Assembly: GCA_003453735.1 (NCBI GenBank)
Contig: DMNE01000083.1
Coordinates: forward strand, 2,749-13,311
Origin: Nitrospiraceae bacterium
GTDB taxonomy: Bacteria > Nitrospirota > Thermodesulfovibrionia > Thermodesulfovibrionales > UBA9159
Reading direction: 5' to 3'
Length of the DNA stretch: 10,563 bases
Position 1 is the stretch's first letter; the number at the start of each line of letters is the position of its first letter. Below, piece by piece: positions 1 to 7,350 of this stretch. The position numbers were made by a program, and so were the translations under genes. A model generated the notes under the pieces. It saw nothing but the letters and a program-made list of their open reading frames with translations. It was not told the origin of the DNA and did no database searches.

Positions 1-1803
1 TTTGCTGCCCTCATTGCCTCTACGTTCCATATTACTTCCCCGAATAATGCGGGTGGAATGATCGGCCTCATACTCTCAGACTTCTTGAAGGGTCTGCTCT
101 CCCTTCCCGGCACCTATATATTTTCATTGGCGCTTTGGTTCTCATCACTCATCATCCTCAGCCCCGTTTCCCTGATATCGATCATCATGAAGAAGTCCGA
201 AGAGAAACCTGAGGGGGGCGCTGAACGCCCTGTACAGGTCGAAGAATCCACGCCTCAGCTGCTGACAGAGAATTTCCCAGTCGACGAAGAGCCGATCATT
301 CATGGCGAACCTATCGCTTTTGAAGCACTTGAATTTTCAGGTTCCTTGAAACAGAAGTCCTCGGGGGATAGCCGTAAGGTTCTTGGTGCCGTGAGTTCAG
401 CCGAAACCCTTGGCGAATATCAATTGCCTCCTCTGGAGTTGCTCAAGACGCCTGAGTCTGCATCGTCGCGTCCGAGTAGGGAAGAGGTCCTTTCGAGTTC
501 GTCGCTCCTTGAGAAAAAACTGAGGGACTTTGACGTTGAAGGGAAGGTTACCCAGGTCCATCCCGGTCCCGTTGTTACCATGTATGAGTTTGAACCTGCA
601 CCGGGCGTGAAGATCAACCGGATCGTCTCTCTTTCAGATGACCTTGCCCTTTCCCTTAAGGCACAGAGCGTGAGGGTCTCGACCTTGCCGGGCAAGGCAG
701 CCATCGGCATAGAGGTTCCGAACAAGAACCGCGAAACGGTGTATATCCGTGAGATCATATCCTCTGAAAATTTTCAAAAGAGCTATACGAAACTCACCCT
801 TGCCTTAGGGAAGGATATCTTCGGGAGTCCCGTTGTTGCGGACCTTTCGAAGATGCCTCACCTTCTCGTTGCGGGTGCAACGGGTTCCGGCAAAAGCGTC
901 TCGATCAACTCTATGGTGGTGAGCATCCTCTATAAGGCGACACCGAGAGAAGTGAAGATGCTGATGATCGATCCCAAACTCCTTGAATTATCGTCCTATG
1001 AGAAGATACCGCATCTTATCTCCCCTGTCATAACAGGGGCCAAGGAGGCAGCAGAGGCCCTGAGAAAAATGGTCTTTGAAATGGAGCGGAGATACCGCCT
1101 CCTTGCAGAACGGGGCGTGAGAAATATCGAAGGCTTCAACAGAGTGGTTCACGATGAGGAGCAGCTTCCCTACATTGTGATATTTATTGATGAACTTGCC
1201 GACTTGATGTTCGCATCCGGAAACGAGGTTGAGGATTCCATCGCGAGGCTTGCGCAAATGGCAAGGGCATCCGGGATACACCTGATACTCGCCACCCAAA
1301 GACCGTCTGTTGATGTGATAACAGGGGTGATTAAGGCAAACTTCCCTGCAAGAATAGCCTTTCAGGTGACATCGAGGATAGATTCAAGGACCATCATCGA
1401 CGGTCAAGGCGCCGAGCAGCTTTTAGGAAAGGGCGATATGCTCCTTATGCTTCCAGGTATGCGGATAGTGCGTGTGCACGGTGCCCTCGTCTCCGAGGAA
1501 GAAATAGGGGCGATTACCGCTTTCATAACACCGCAGGGAGTACCCGATTATTCTATTTTTGAGCACATAAGGATCGAGGAGCCTGAACAGGAAAATGATT
1601 TTTCGGAAAGGGATGAGATGTATCAGAAGGTCATGGAGTTTGCCGAATCCGCAGGGGAGGTCTCCATCTCGTCTATCCAGAGGAGGTTCAAGATCGGCTA
1701 TAACCGGGCTGCGAGGGTTATGGAACTCATGGAAGAGGATGGGCTGGTCGGACCGCCGAGGGGGGCGGGAAAACCAAGAGATTATCTGGGAAGAAGGCGA
1801 TAA
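1..1803 (+). CDS. ftsK: DNA translocase FtsK/SpoIIIE, 5' end outside window
   Basis: This is the septal DNA pump that moves chromosome termini through the closing division septum. The frame is open to base 1, so the usual N-terminal membrane helices are cut off by the window edge and no start is visible; the ATG at 58 is internal. Residues counted from base 1: last membrane segment about 38-62, acidic linker about 63-165, alpha/beta motor domain about 170-510. The Walker A motif GATGSGKS lies at 292-299 and the Walker B run VIFIDE has its Asp at 397. The family signature follows (ATQRPSVDVITG, then SRIDSRTI and LLGKGDML). Residues about 538-600 form the winged-helix gamma domain, which in this family reads polar KOPS DNA. 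The sequence ends normally at TAA 1801-1803. Motor and gamma domains are intact, so the gene looks functional. I saw no terminator behind it. Confidence 0.97.
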   Translation, partial: FAALIASTFHITSPNNAGGMIGLILSDFLKGLLSLPGTYIFSLALWFSSLIILSPVSLISIIMKKSEEKPEGGAERPVQVEESTPQLLTENFPVDEEPIIHGEPIAFEALEFSGSLKQKSSGDSRKVLGAVSSAETLGEYQLPPLELLKTPESASSRPSREEVLSSSSLLEKKLRDFDVEGKVTQVHPGPVVTMYEFEPAPGVKINRIVSLSDDLALSLKAQSVRVSTLPGKAAIGIEVPNKNRETVYIREIISSENFQKSYTKLTLALGKDIFGSPVVADLSKMPHLLVAGATGSGKSVSINSMVVSILYKATPREVKMLMIDPKLLELSSYEKIPHLISPVITGAKEAAEALRKMVFEMERRYRLLAERGVRNIEGFNRVVHDEEQLPYIVIFIDELADLMFASGNEVEDSIARLAQMARASGIHLILATQRPSVDVITGVIKANFPARIAFQVTSRIDSRTIIDGQGAEQLLGKGDMLLMLPGMRIVRVHGALVSEEEIGAITAFITPQGVPDYSIFEHIRIEEPEQENDFSERDEMYQKVMEFAESAGEVSISSIQRRFKIGYNRAARVMELMEEDGLVGPPRGAGKPRDYLGRRR

Positions 1804-1973
1804 TTAAGATGCTTTCTGATATTGATGCACGTAAGTCGGATGCCATATTACAAAATCAGTTGATTATACCCAGTTCATGAACACAATGAAATCAATAGGG
1901 GGTTTCTGCCTTACTATTGTTACACTTCCATTTCACCCTGAAGGCCAATGTCATTGATTTAAAGAGGGATCTC
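1804..1973. other. Intergenic gap with a signal-peptide-like 26-codon ORF
   Basis: The gap lies between ftsK and the response regulator. It holds a short plus-strand ORF (ATG 1877, stop 1955-1957) that begins MNTMKSIGGF and continues hydrophobic, like a signal peptide. It has no clear ribosome binding site. In related genomes ftsK is often followed by lolA, whose product starts with a signal peptide, so this may be the stub of a lost lolA. That link is inference from gene order only. Confidence 0.25.
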
Positions 1974-2600
1974 ATGAAAAAATCCATTTTGAAGATAATG
2001 CTTATTGAGGATAATCCGGGAGATGCGGAGTTAATTCGTGAGGTGCTGAAAGATGGTAGAAGTGATTGTATTCTCAAAAGAGCAGACCGGCTCTCATCGG
2101 CATTGAGACTCGTGGAAGAAGAATCGTTCGACGTCATTCTTTTAGACCTTGGCTTGCCCGACAGCAACGGGATTAACGCTCTTCAGGCAATTCAGGATAA
2201 AGAGCCGAAATTGCCTGTGATTGTCTTGACCGGACTGCCTGACGAAGACCTCCCTATAAAAGCGATATCTATGGGGGCACAGGATTACTTGGTAAAAGGA
2301 AAAATTGATAGTGATTTGCTCTATCGCTCAATCCGTTATGCAATCGAGCGCAAAAAAATGGTCCTCGAACTGCAGGAAGCACTTTCCAATGTGAAGCAAT
2401 TAAGCGGGTTGCTGCCAATCTGTTCGTCCTGCAAGAACATTAGAGATGATCGGGGCTACTGGACGCGGGTCGAATCCTATATTCGTGACCATAGTGACGC
2501 CGAGTTTACCCATAGCGTTTGCCCTGAGTGTACAAAGAAGCTTTATCCTGAATTTTACGAACAGATTATGGGAAAAGGGGAAAAGAAAACAGACAAATAA
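1974..2600 (+). CDS. Response regulator receiver protein with C-terminal CxxC...CxxC domain
   Basis: Single receiver domain followed by a small cysteine-paired tail, 208 residues. The start at ATG 1974 is chosen over upstream codons because AGAGGGA sits just before it and the receiver fold begins directly (KIMLIEDNPGDAE). Receiver landmarks: acidic pocket E12/D13, phospho-acceptor D58 in VILLDLGLPD, T86 in VIVLTG and K108 in YLVKG. A helical linker at about 115-143 leads to LPICSSCKNIRDD and later CPECTKKLYPE, giving C150, C153, C183 and C186. This is a zinc-ribbon-like arrangement recurring in Nitrospirota and Desulfobacterota regulators (from memory). There is no DNA-binding, GGDEF or HD output, so it probably acts through protein contacts in the cytoplasm. 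No histidine kinase is adjacent, so it is an orphan here. The partner and the role of the tail are unknown. Confidence 0.9.
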   Translation: MKKSILKIMLIEDNPGDAELIREVLKDGRSDCILKRADRLSSALRLVEEESFDVILLDLGLPDSNGINALQAIQDKEPKLPVIVLTGLPDEDLPIKAISMGAQDYLVKGKIDSDLLYRSIRYAIERKKMVLELQEALSNVKQLSGLLPICSSCKNIRDDRGYWTRVESYIRDHSDAEFTHSVCPECTKKLYPEFYEQIMGKGEKKTDK

Positions 2601-3013
2601 GTTTCTGAGTGATACTTTTGCGACCTGTCCCACGGTTTTGCTATAGATCTGGTTGCCTTCGAAATAGGTGCCGAGCAAAATCAGAATGAAAACTTCATCC
2701 TCTCCTGGATGAATCCGTATTGAAACGAATACATGAGCCGATACTACCGATACAGAAAAATCTAAAAAAGATCTTTCACGGTGCAGGATCCTCAAGGCCC
2801 CGCACTCAACCAGGTTTCTTTTTTGTCTCAGCATCGAGGATGTCGGATAGAATGGGCAGGAGGCAGGAGAAGCAACCCGCCAGGCAAAAGAAATATTAAA
2901 ACTGGGGGACGGCCTTTGAGATGCGCTTGAGGTGCAATCGTATCTCCTTTCTTTCTTCTCTATTCTTGAAGAGGTGCTCGAGGTACTCAGCGCTTGAGAA
3001 ATGGCGCTAAACT
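2601..3013. other. Gap between convergent genes, no recognisable gene
   Basis: The gap separates the ends of the receiver gene and the transglycosylase gene. At about 2860-3000 the plus strand gives a helical stretch (EATRQAKEILKLGDGL, then DALEVQSYLLSFF) broken by TGA codons, which may be the eroded tail of a lost gene. I could not name it. The minus strand stays open from about 3010 to 2601 but shows no family signal. I saw no convincing rho-independent terminator for either flanking gene. Confidence 0.4.
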
Positions 3014-3805
3014 TCAGTTGTTTGGGAGTCGTATTAAATACGGGTAAGGAGGGGTTTTATCGGCAAGTAATGCAGGGTTCAATTGTTTTATTGCAGCAAC
3101 GGTTGTATTAAACTTTTTTGCGAGTTTTTTCAGACTCGTAACCGTCCCTGTTGTTACACTTCTATAATACTCATCCTTATTTCCTATCTCATCATCTGCT
3201 TCAAACCCATAGCGCTCCGGGTCCTGAGCCACAGTAGATGCGGCCATAAAATAAGCTAAGTAGCGGTTCAATACGGTTGGAAGGCCTAAGGACGGGCTTT
3301 TGTTAAGCATGTGCATTACCTTTCCTTCACCCGCGTTATATGCAGCGAGGGCGATATCCCACGCGCCGAACTTAAGATAAAGTTCGCTCAGGTAATCGGC
3401 TGCTGCGTAAGTAGATTTAATGGGGTCTTTTCGCTCATCCACATAGTTATCTATCCTAAGGCCATATTGCCGAGCTGTGATTTTTACAAATTGCCAGAGA
3501 CCTACGGTATCGCCTGGACCGACAGAATGAGGAGAGAATTCGCTCTCGATGAGAGGAAGATAAGCTATATCGAGAGGGATTCCTCTTTCGAAGAATATGT
3601 CGGTTATTAAACCGATGTACCTATAGGAGTTGTTAAGTCTTTTTTCAAACTCCCTTGGTGTCTTCAGAGTAAAAAATTCCAGTGCCTGCTCATATAACTT
3701 ATTTATAGACTCCGTTTGCTTTATGGAGTGAAGTTCGTCACTGGCAACGACGTTCATCGGAGTCCAAAAAAATAAAAGCAATAATAATGCTGTGACCGAC
3801 TTCAT
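3014..3805 (-). CDS. Exported lytic transglycosylase (SLT/MltD-like)
   Basis: It cleaves the glycan strand of peptidoglycan in the periplasm, leaving 1,6-anhydro-MurNAc ends. The ATG at 3805 is preferred over a GTG three codons upstream because AGAGGTGG lies just before the ATG and the signal peptide then starts MKSVTALLLL, with likely cleavage after VVA (about residue 21). The SLT domain spans about 60-200: catalytic Glu E87 in PLIESEF, GLWQF at 102-106 and AAYNAGEGKV at 154-163, all intact. The last about 45 residues (TGTVTSLKKLAKKFNTTV, then LNPAL and PYLIRLP) look like one degenerate LysM-type peptidoglycan-binding unit. At 263 residues it is shorter than E. coli MltD and lacks tandem LysM repeats. 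There is no lipobox, so it is probably soluble in the periplasm. It is transcribed alone, from the promoter at 3897-3925. Confidence 0.93.
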   Translation of the reverse strand: MKSVTALLLLLFFWTPMNVVASDELHSIKQTESINKLYEQALEFFTLKTPREFEKRLNNSYRYIGLITDIFFERGIPLDIAYLPLIESEFSPHSVGPGDTVGLWQFVKITARQYGLRIDNYVDERKDPIKSTYAAADYLSELYLKFGAWDIALAAYNAGEGKVMHMLNKSPSLGLPTVLNRYLAYFMAASTVAQDPERYGFEADDEIGNKDEYYRSVTTGTVTSLKKLAKKFNTTVAAIKQLNPALLADKTPPYPYLIRLPNN

Positions 3806-3896
3806 TGTTGCCACCTCTTTTTGGAATGTTTATTACTATTTTCAGTTTGGTTTTTTGAAGAGGGAGAAAACTGGCTAATGCTTTAATATAAAAATT

Positions 3897-3925
3897 ATTA
3901 TAGACTATTTTTTCATATTTATCAA
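3897..3925 (-). promoter_or_regulatory. Sigma70-type promoter of the lytic transglycosylase gene
   Basis: Reading the minus strand: -35 TTGATA (3920-3925), exactly 17 bases, then a perfect -10 TATAAT (3897-3902). The surroundings are A/T-rich. Transcription would start near 3890, giving an 85-base leader to the ATG at 3805. Confidence 0.75.
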
Positions 3926-4114
3926 CCATATCATTTCGTATCGATTTTCTCGTGAGGCAACGGGCCATTGTTCGTGAGACAGACAGGCTGTAATCAGACA
4001 GAGTAAAAAAGAGACGGGCGGATGAAACTCTTGCGCAAACGCTCAACACCGTTCTCAGAGCTTACCTGGCCCCCTAGGCCCACTTCCAACAGCTCAGAAG
4101 CCCTAAGAAAATGT

Positions 4115-4120
4115 TATACT
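4115..4120 (+). promoter_or_regulatory. Possible -10 element giving a near-leaderless LuxR-type mRNA
   Basis: TATACT lies 13 bases before the ATG at 4134, and there is no Shine-Dalgarno in between. Transcription starting about 7 bases after this hexamer would leave a leader of only a few bases. No good -35 is visible 16-18 bases upstream, so this is weak. Confidence 0.3.
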
Positions 4121-4133
4121 ACTCCCACTACAA

Positions 4134-4694
4134 ATGGACAGTATGAATGAGGTTATAGATTTCATTTTGAATAAAATGCCCTCAGGGGTCATTGTTTTTG
4201 ACCGAAGACTGAGCATTATTTTCTCTAATAAGAAAGCTGAGCTTTTCCTCAAATATTATAAACCTCCAGAGGAGATGACCACCATATGCAGAAAGATTTT
4301 TGGTGCAATCAGGGTTTCCAAGCTCAAGGAGTTGTTTCCAGGCGATATCTATTTGTTTAAGAAACTTGAAGGCTCTCCGAGCACTTGGACGTTCAGGGTT
4401 CATGTTCTTGAGCAACCTAAACCTTTTGTCGTCGTATTCATCACTGAAGAAGCCGCTTCTAGCAAAATAGACCTCAACAAAATAAGGAATCACTTCCGAC
4501 TAACACGAAGGGAAACAGACGTAATTGGACGTGTGCTCAATGGCTTGAAAAACATCGAAATTGCAGATGACCTCGAAATATCGGAGCAGACAGTAAAAGA
4601 CTACCTGAGTAACGTCTATGCGAAATTGGGTGTTGCAAACAGATTTGCATTAGCGAACCTTCTCTTAAATTCTCCAGGATTTAAACACGGATAA
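4134..4694 (+). CDS. LuxR-type HTH regulator with PAS-like N-terminus
   Basis: A one-component transcription regulator, 186 residues, cytoplasmic. Residues about 1-105 look like a short PAS-type sensor: MPSGVIVFDRRLSIIFSNKKAE at the start and PKPFVVVFITEE as the closing strand. Residues 121-180 are a GerE/LuxR winged helix: LTRRE at 123-127, then NIEIADDLEISEQTVKDY with the recognition helix at about 150-160, then VYAKLGVANR. It lacks a receiver domain, so phosphorylation is not the input. The ligand is unknown. Two starts are possible, 4134 and 4143; neither has a good ribosome binding site, and 4134 is kept because it is first. It is divergent from the transglycosylase gene with about 300 bases between, so control of that gene is possible but unsupported. 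I see no sign of damage. Confidence 0.88.
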   Translation: MDSMNEVIDFILNKMPSGVIVFDRRLSIIFSNKKAELFLKYYKPPEEMTTICRKIFGAIRVSKLKELFPGDIYLFKKLEGSPSTWTFRVHVLEQPKPFVVVFITEEAASSKIDLNKIRNHFRLTRRETDVIGRVLNGLKNIEIADDLEISEQTVKDYLSNVYAKLGVANRFALANLLLNSPGFKHG

Positions 4695-4868
4695 TCAAAT
4701 CAGCCTCATCAGTCAGTGGCGAAAAGCCAGAAAATTTCTAGCCCCTACTTAGGTAGGATTGACTTCCTAGGTGGAAAGGCGCACACTGTAGCTAAGATTA
4801 AGATATGAATGTGTATGAAGCTGGAAGGAAGAATGATGTTTTTGAAGCGGATCTTCCAGCAAAGATGT

Positions 4869-4945
4869 GGGAACTGCCTTGGGGTTGAGGTCGAGGAAAG
4901 TCTCAAAGACGTAGGGAAATGCCTTGGGGTTTGAGGTCGAGGAAA
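4869..4945. repeat. Tandem direct repeat, two 31-32 base copies
   Basis: Copy 1 is 4869-4899 and copy 2 is 4914-4945. Both share TGCCTTGGGGTT and GAGGTCGAGGAAA. They differ by one substitution and by one extra T in copy 2, and a 14-base spacer separates them. No third copy is visible on either side. Confidence 0.8.
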
Positions 4946-4961
4946 CACTAAGTATTAGTGT
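4945..4961. repeat. Perfect 7-base inverted repeat
   Basis: ACACTAA-GTA-TTAGTGT. It starts on the last base of the second direct-repeat copy. It could be an operator half-site pair or a small hairpin. It is not followed by a T run, so it is not a terminator. Confidence 0.55.
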
Positions 4962-5360
4962 CCGATGTGCTGGATGTGGTGAGCAAGCCCCTCCATCAGG
5001 TATGGGGAAGCCTAAAGCATTCGCCGGGGCACAAGTGAAGATTGGCCTCGTGCAACTCTAAGCCCAAGGCATATTTCTTCCTCTGGCACTGTCAGTTCCG
5101 ACGCCATGGTGAATATTACAAATGATGATAGATACCCCGATGAACTTAGTAGCCCAGAGACTATTGTTTGACAAGGGTCTACGAACCGCTGAGAGAAGAT
5201 GATTTGGAAAAGCCTATGATATTGCTATAACCATCTGATTACAATGAATTGTCAGCCTGCTTAATGAGTGTGCAAAATGGAGAAGGTCAAGAACCATCAA
5301 TATTTCTGAAATATCTTTCACGAGTTTACTAACAATTCCCCAACCCATGTTAAGCTAAAC

Positions 5361-5372
5361 TATAACGTTATA
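5361..5372. repeat. 12-base perfect palindrome TATAACGTTATA
   Basis: A self-complementary 12-mer about 225 bases upstream of the selenoprotein start, in an otherwise featureless stretch. It might be a regulator binding site; chance is also possible in A/T-rich DNA. Confidence 0.35.
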
Positions 5373-5596
5373 AAGTCGAGTGTATCACTAATAAACTTCT
5401 AGGAAATCAGAGAGCATCAGCGTTTTGGGAGAGCAACTTGGGATGCGTTTCTCATCGAGGTTAGAATCAACTAGATGAGAAAGCACGCAATTTTGGTAGA
5501 CACTTCTTATTGCACTTTTGGATAATCGTCGCGTAGGATATTTTCCGACCACGACATGGAGCGGGTCTGTCAGAAAAGAAGGATGAGTAAAACGGG

Positions 5597-6109
5597 ATGA
5601 TCCAAGGGATGTGCAACCGCCTATCCATTGTCCTGCCTTTTCTTCTTATAGCAGCCGCTCAATGCTGTGTCTGGTCCTTGCCAGCATTTTCGGAAGTGTA
5701 CCAATGGACGGACGAAACGGGCAACACAATCTATTCAAATTCTCCGCCACCAGGCGTTAATCCCAAGTTAAAAAAGTTAAGGATCGATCGGATAGAAAGG
5801 CCGGAGATCAAGAATCCCTCAGCGAAGGCCGTGAAGGACGTTCCACAGAAGAGAGATTTAAGAGATATCACCGTCATCCTCTACGCCACAGACTGGTGAC
5901 CTATCTGCAAAAGTGCGAGGACCTATCTCGCATCATCAGGCGTGAACCTGATCGAATACAACGTGGGCAAAGACAAAACGAAATGGGATGAGATGGTGGA
6001 AAAGAGCCGCAGAAGAGCCGTTCCGGTCATTGATGTGGAGGGAACAATACTCACAGGATTTAGCCAGGGCACTGTTCAGGCTGCCATTGAGAGCAAAAGA
6101 AGTCCATAA
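5597..6109 (+). CDS. Exported DUF4124-glutaredoxin selenoprotein (TGA 5897 read as Sec)
   Basis: Thiol-disulfide oxidoreductase of the glutaredoxin/thioredoxin fold, probably periplasmic, 170 residues if TGA 5897-5899 is read as selenocysteine. N-terminus: positive residue R8, hydrophobic core 9-28, cleavage near PAFS (30-32). Residues about 33-57 match DUF4124 (EVYQWTDETGNTIYSNSPPP). A linker leads to the glutaredoxin domain at about 90-170. There VILYATDW is followed by TGA and then PIC, so the expected CxxC reads U101-P-I-C104. The frame then runs 69 codons without interruption to TAA 6107-6109 and keeps the family's later landmarks: VNLIEYNVGKD, the cis-proline P143 in AVPVIDVEG, and the TGF motif at 153-155. 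A SECIS-like hairpin follows the TGA. ATG 5597 is the earliest start giving a signal peptide; 5609 is an alternative. The other reading is a pseudogene with a Cys-to-stop change. Confidence 0.82.
5897..5933 (+). promoter_or_regulatory. Recoded UGA plus bacterial SECIS-like hairpin
   Basis: UGA 5897-5899 is followed by a perfect 6-pair stem, TGCGAG (5914-5919) with CTCGCA (5927-5932), extended by a G-T pair (5913/5933). The apical loop is the 7 bases GACCTAT, with G in first position. Twenty bases separate the UGA from the loop. As I recall the bacterial SECIS consensus, the loop begins about 16-37 bases after the UGA and has a G among its first two bases; this hairpin fits both. It would recruit SelB carrying Sec-tRNA. 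Confidence 0.7.
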
Positions 6110-6323
6110 GGATCTACAACAGCTTATTCCTGGAATCCGCTCGAGAGAGACCTATTCAAATCCGCCAATTCTCCAGGAAAGAAACACTCCCTCTGCTGCC
6201 ATCACGTGCGGAGGCCTCTCCAAAGTGCGAGAGCACCACTGTTATAAGAAATATTGATTCGCGACAAAACATTGCATACTTTCCAGTCATTGAGAAACTC
6301 CTATAATTCCCAGATTTGCTATC

Positions 6324-7226
6324 TCAGTAGTCTCGCCATTCCATTGGAACAGCATGATCAATGGCATAGCTATCAAGTTTCATTAAGAGTTTATGAGCTT
6401 CTTCGTACTGGGAATCTACATATGTCCTTAACTCTCCGACTGTCACAGTTGTCGTCCTTTTGCCTTTTTGGGAAACCTGTACAAGGTGAGAAGCGTCCTG
6501 AAAACTATAGAGATCATAGATCTTGTCCTTTGTCTTTTTCCAATCTGCACGCGTCGAAGCAAATTCATGAAACGTCTCTTTCCACCAAATTTCATCATGC
6601 CCATCGGGCATGGTTGATTGGTGCGGAAGTTCCTCAAACGTCACAATATGTTTTCTTGTATCTATCTTGGTGGTGAAATTTGCCATGAAATCCATTCCAA
6701 TAAGTCCATCAAACCCCTCTGGAATCGAATCAGATATTACCGTTGGGATAAAATTATCTTCAGCTTCTCCAATCTTTACCCGATCAATTATCGCTCGGAT
6801 GACCATGACTGTTCCCCCCACGCCACTAACAAAAGTCAATAACTTACCTTCATCCTTTTTGAAGATCCCGAGTTTTTCAGCAAGTTTTCCAGAAATAAGT
6901 GTACCGGTCGCCCCAGTGTCCAAGAGCATCTGAGCAGTTACAGAATTATTGAATGTGACAGGGAGAACAATCCTTTTTACAGTCCCCTCAGATGCTTCAT
7001 AAGGCACCTCGTATCTCCTCAAATTCTGTCGTTCTTCTTGGCCGAGGTGAGGGGACCCTCTTATTTCAGTTTTCTTTGGAGACGTTTGATCAGCAGGGTT
7101 AGTTCTTTCAGAAGGATATCTATATCTCTCTAAGTCTTGGTCTGTAAAAGAAGGCACTGCGTTCTCCTCTGCAAATGCGGGTGCAATAAAACATATTAGT
7201 AGGATTGAGGACAATAATCCTTTCAT
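6324..7226 (-). CDS. Exported retropepsin-like aspartic protease (clan AA)
   Basis: 300 residues from ATG 7226 (a TTG one codon upstream is less likely). Signal peptide MKGLLSSILLICFIAPAFA, about 19 residues, so periplasmic or secreted. A linker with TDQDLERYRYPSE follows, then a single-lobed aspartic protease domain at about 75-200. The catalytic motif LLDTGATGTLIS has D103, a flap-like GVGGTVMVIRA follows, and GFDGLIGMDFM (171-181) is the hydrophobic-hydrophobic-Gly element. Enzymes of this type work as dimers. Residues about 205-300 form a mostly helical, charged C-terminal extension (EIWWKETFHEF and onwards) that I do not recognise. All key residues are present. It is convergent with the selenoprotein gene, 214 bases from its stop. 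It has no Shine-Dalgarno and a promoter whose -10 lies 6 bases before the ATG, so translation may be leaderless. Its substrate is unknown. Confidence 0.88.
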   Translation of the reverse strand: MKGLLSSILLICFIAPAFAEENAVPSFTDQDLERYRYPSERTNPADQTSPKKTEIRGSPHLGQEERQNLRRYEVPYEASEGTVKRIVLPVTFNNSVTAQMLLDTGATGTLISGKLAEKLGIFKKDEGKLLTFVSGVGGTVMVIRAIIDRVKIGEAEDNFIPTVISDSIPEGFDGLIGMDFMANFTTKIDTRKHIVTFEELPHQSTMPDGHDEIWWKETFHEFASTRADWKKTKDKIYDLYSFQDASHLVQVSQKGKRTTTVTVGELRTYVDSQYEEAHKLLMKLDSYAIDHAVPMEWRDY

Positions 7227-7232
7227 CAATCA

Positions 7233-7262
7233 ATAATATCACTATATTACTCACTCTTTCAA
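7233..7262 (-). promoter_or_regulatory. Promoter of the aspartic protease gene, leaderless type
   Basis: Minus strand: -35 TTGAAA (7257-7262), 18 bases, -10 TATTAT (7233-7238). The -10 ends 6 bases before the ATG at 7226, so transcription would begin at or very near the start codon. No ribosome binding site is present, which agrees with a leaderless message. Confidence 0.45.
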
Positions 7263-7350
7263 TGTCGAAAATGTATCGTAACTTTTTCAATATCAAGTTT
7301 CCAGACTGACGCTCATTGTACTGACATGATCTCTGCACTCAACGGGACAG

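Larger units (their letters stand above)
4695..5596. other. 900-base stretch without a recognisable gene
   Basis: No frame gives a protein I can identify. A short frame beginning at 4962 reads RCAGCGEQAPPSG and runs to a stop near 5061, a cysteine-pair fragment that could be debris of a zinc-finger protein or transposase; this is only a guess. The stretch also holds a direct repeat (4869-4945), a perfect dyad next to it (4945-4961) and a 12-base palindrome (5361-5372). Stop codons are dense in all frames, as expected of intergenic or decayed DNA. Confidence 0.5.

Noticed and set aside
1022..1039. 7-base inverted repeat CCCCTGT/ACAGGGG
   Set aside because: It lies inside ftsK over conserved codons (SPVITGAKEA) and needs no separate explanation.
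2400..2834. 144-codon minus-strand ORF
   Set aside because: It overlaps the conserved cysteine tail of the response regulator antisense, has no RBS and shows no family signal.
2920..2940. Second recoded TGA in the plus-strand frame at about 2920
   Set aside because: No thioredoxin-fold or other selenoprotein context, a further TGA soon after, and no start codon or RBS.
5597..5899. A 100-residue protein ending at TGA 5899
   Set aside because: The frame continues through the glutaredoxin fold with conserved residues and a SECIS-like hairpin; stopping here would remove the active site.
5988..6676. Plus-strand ORFs of 89 and 140 codons
   Set aside because: The first is an out-of-frame shadow of the glutaredoxin domain; the second is mainly antisense to the aspartic protease. 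Neither has a recognisable domain.
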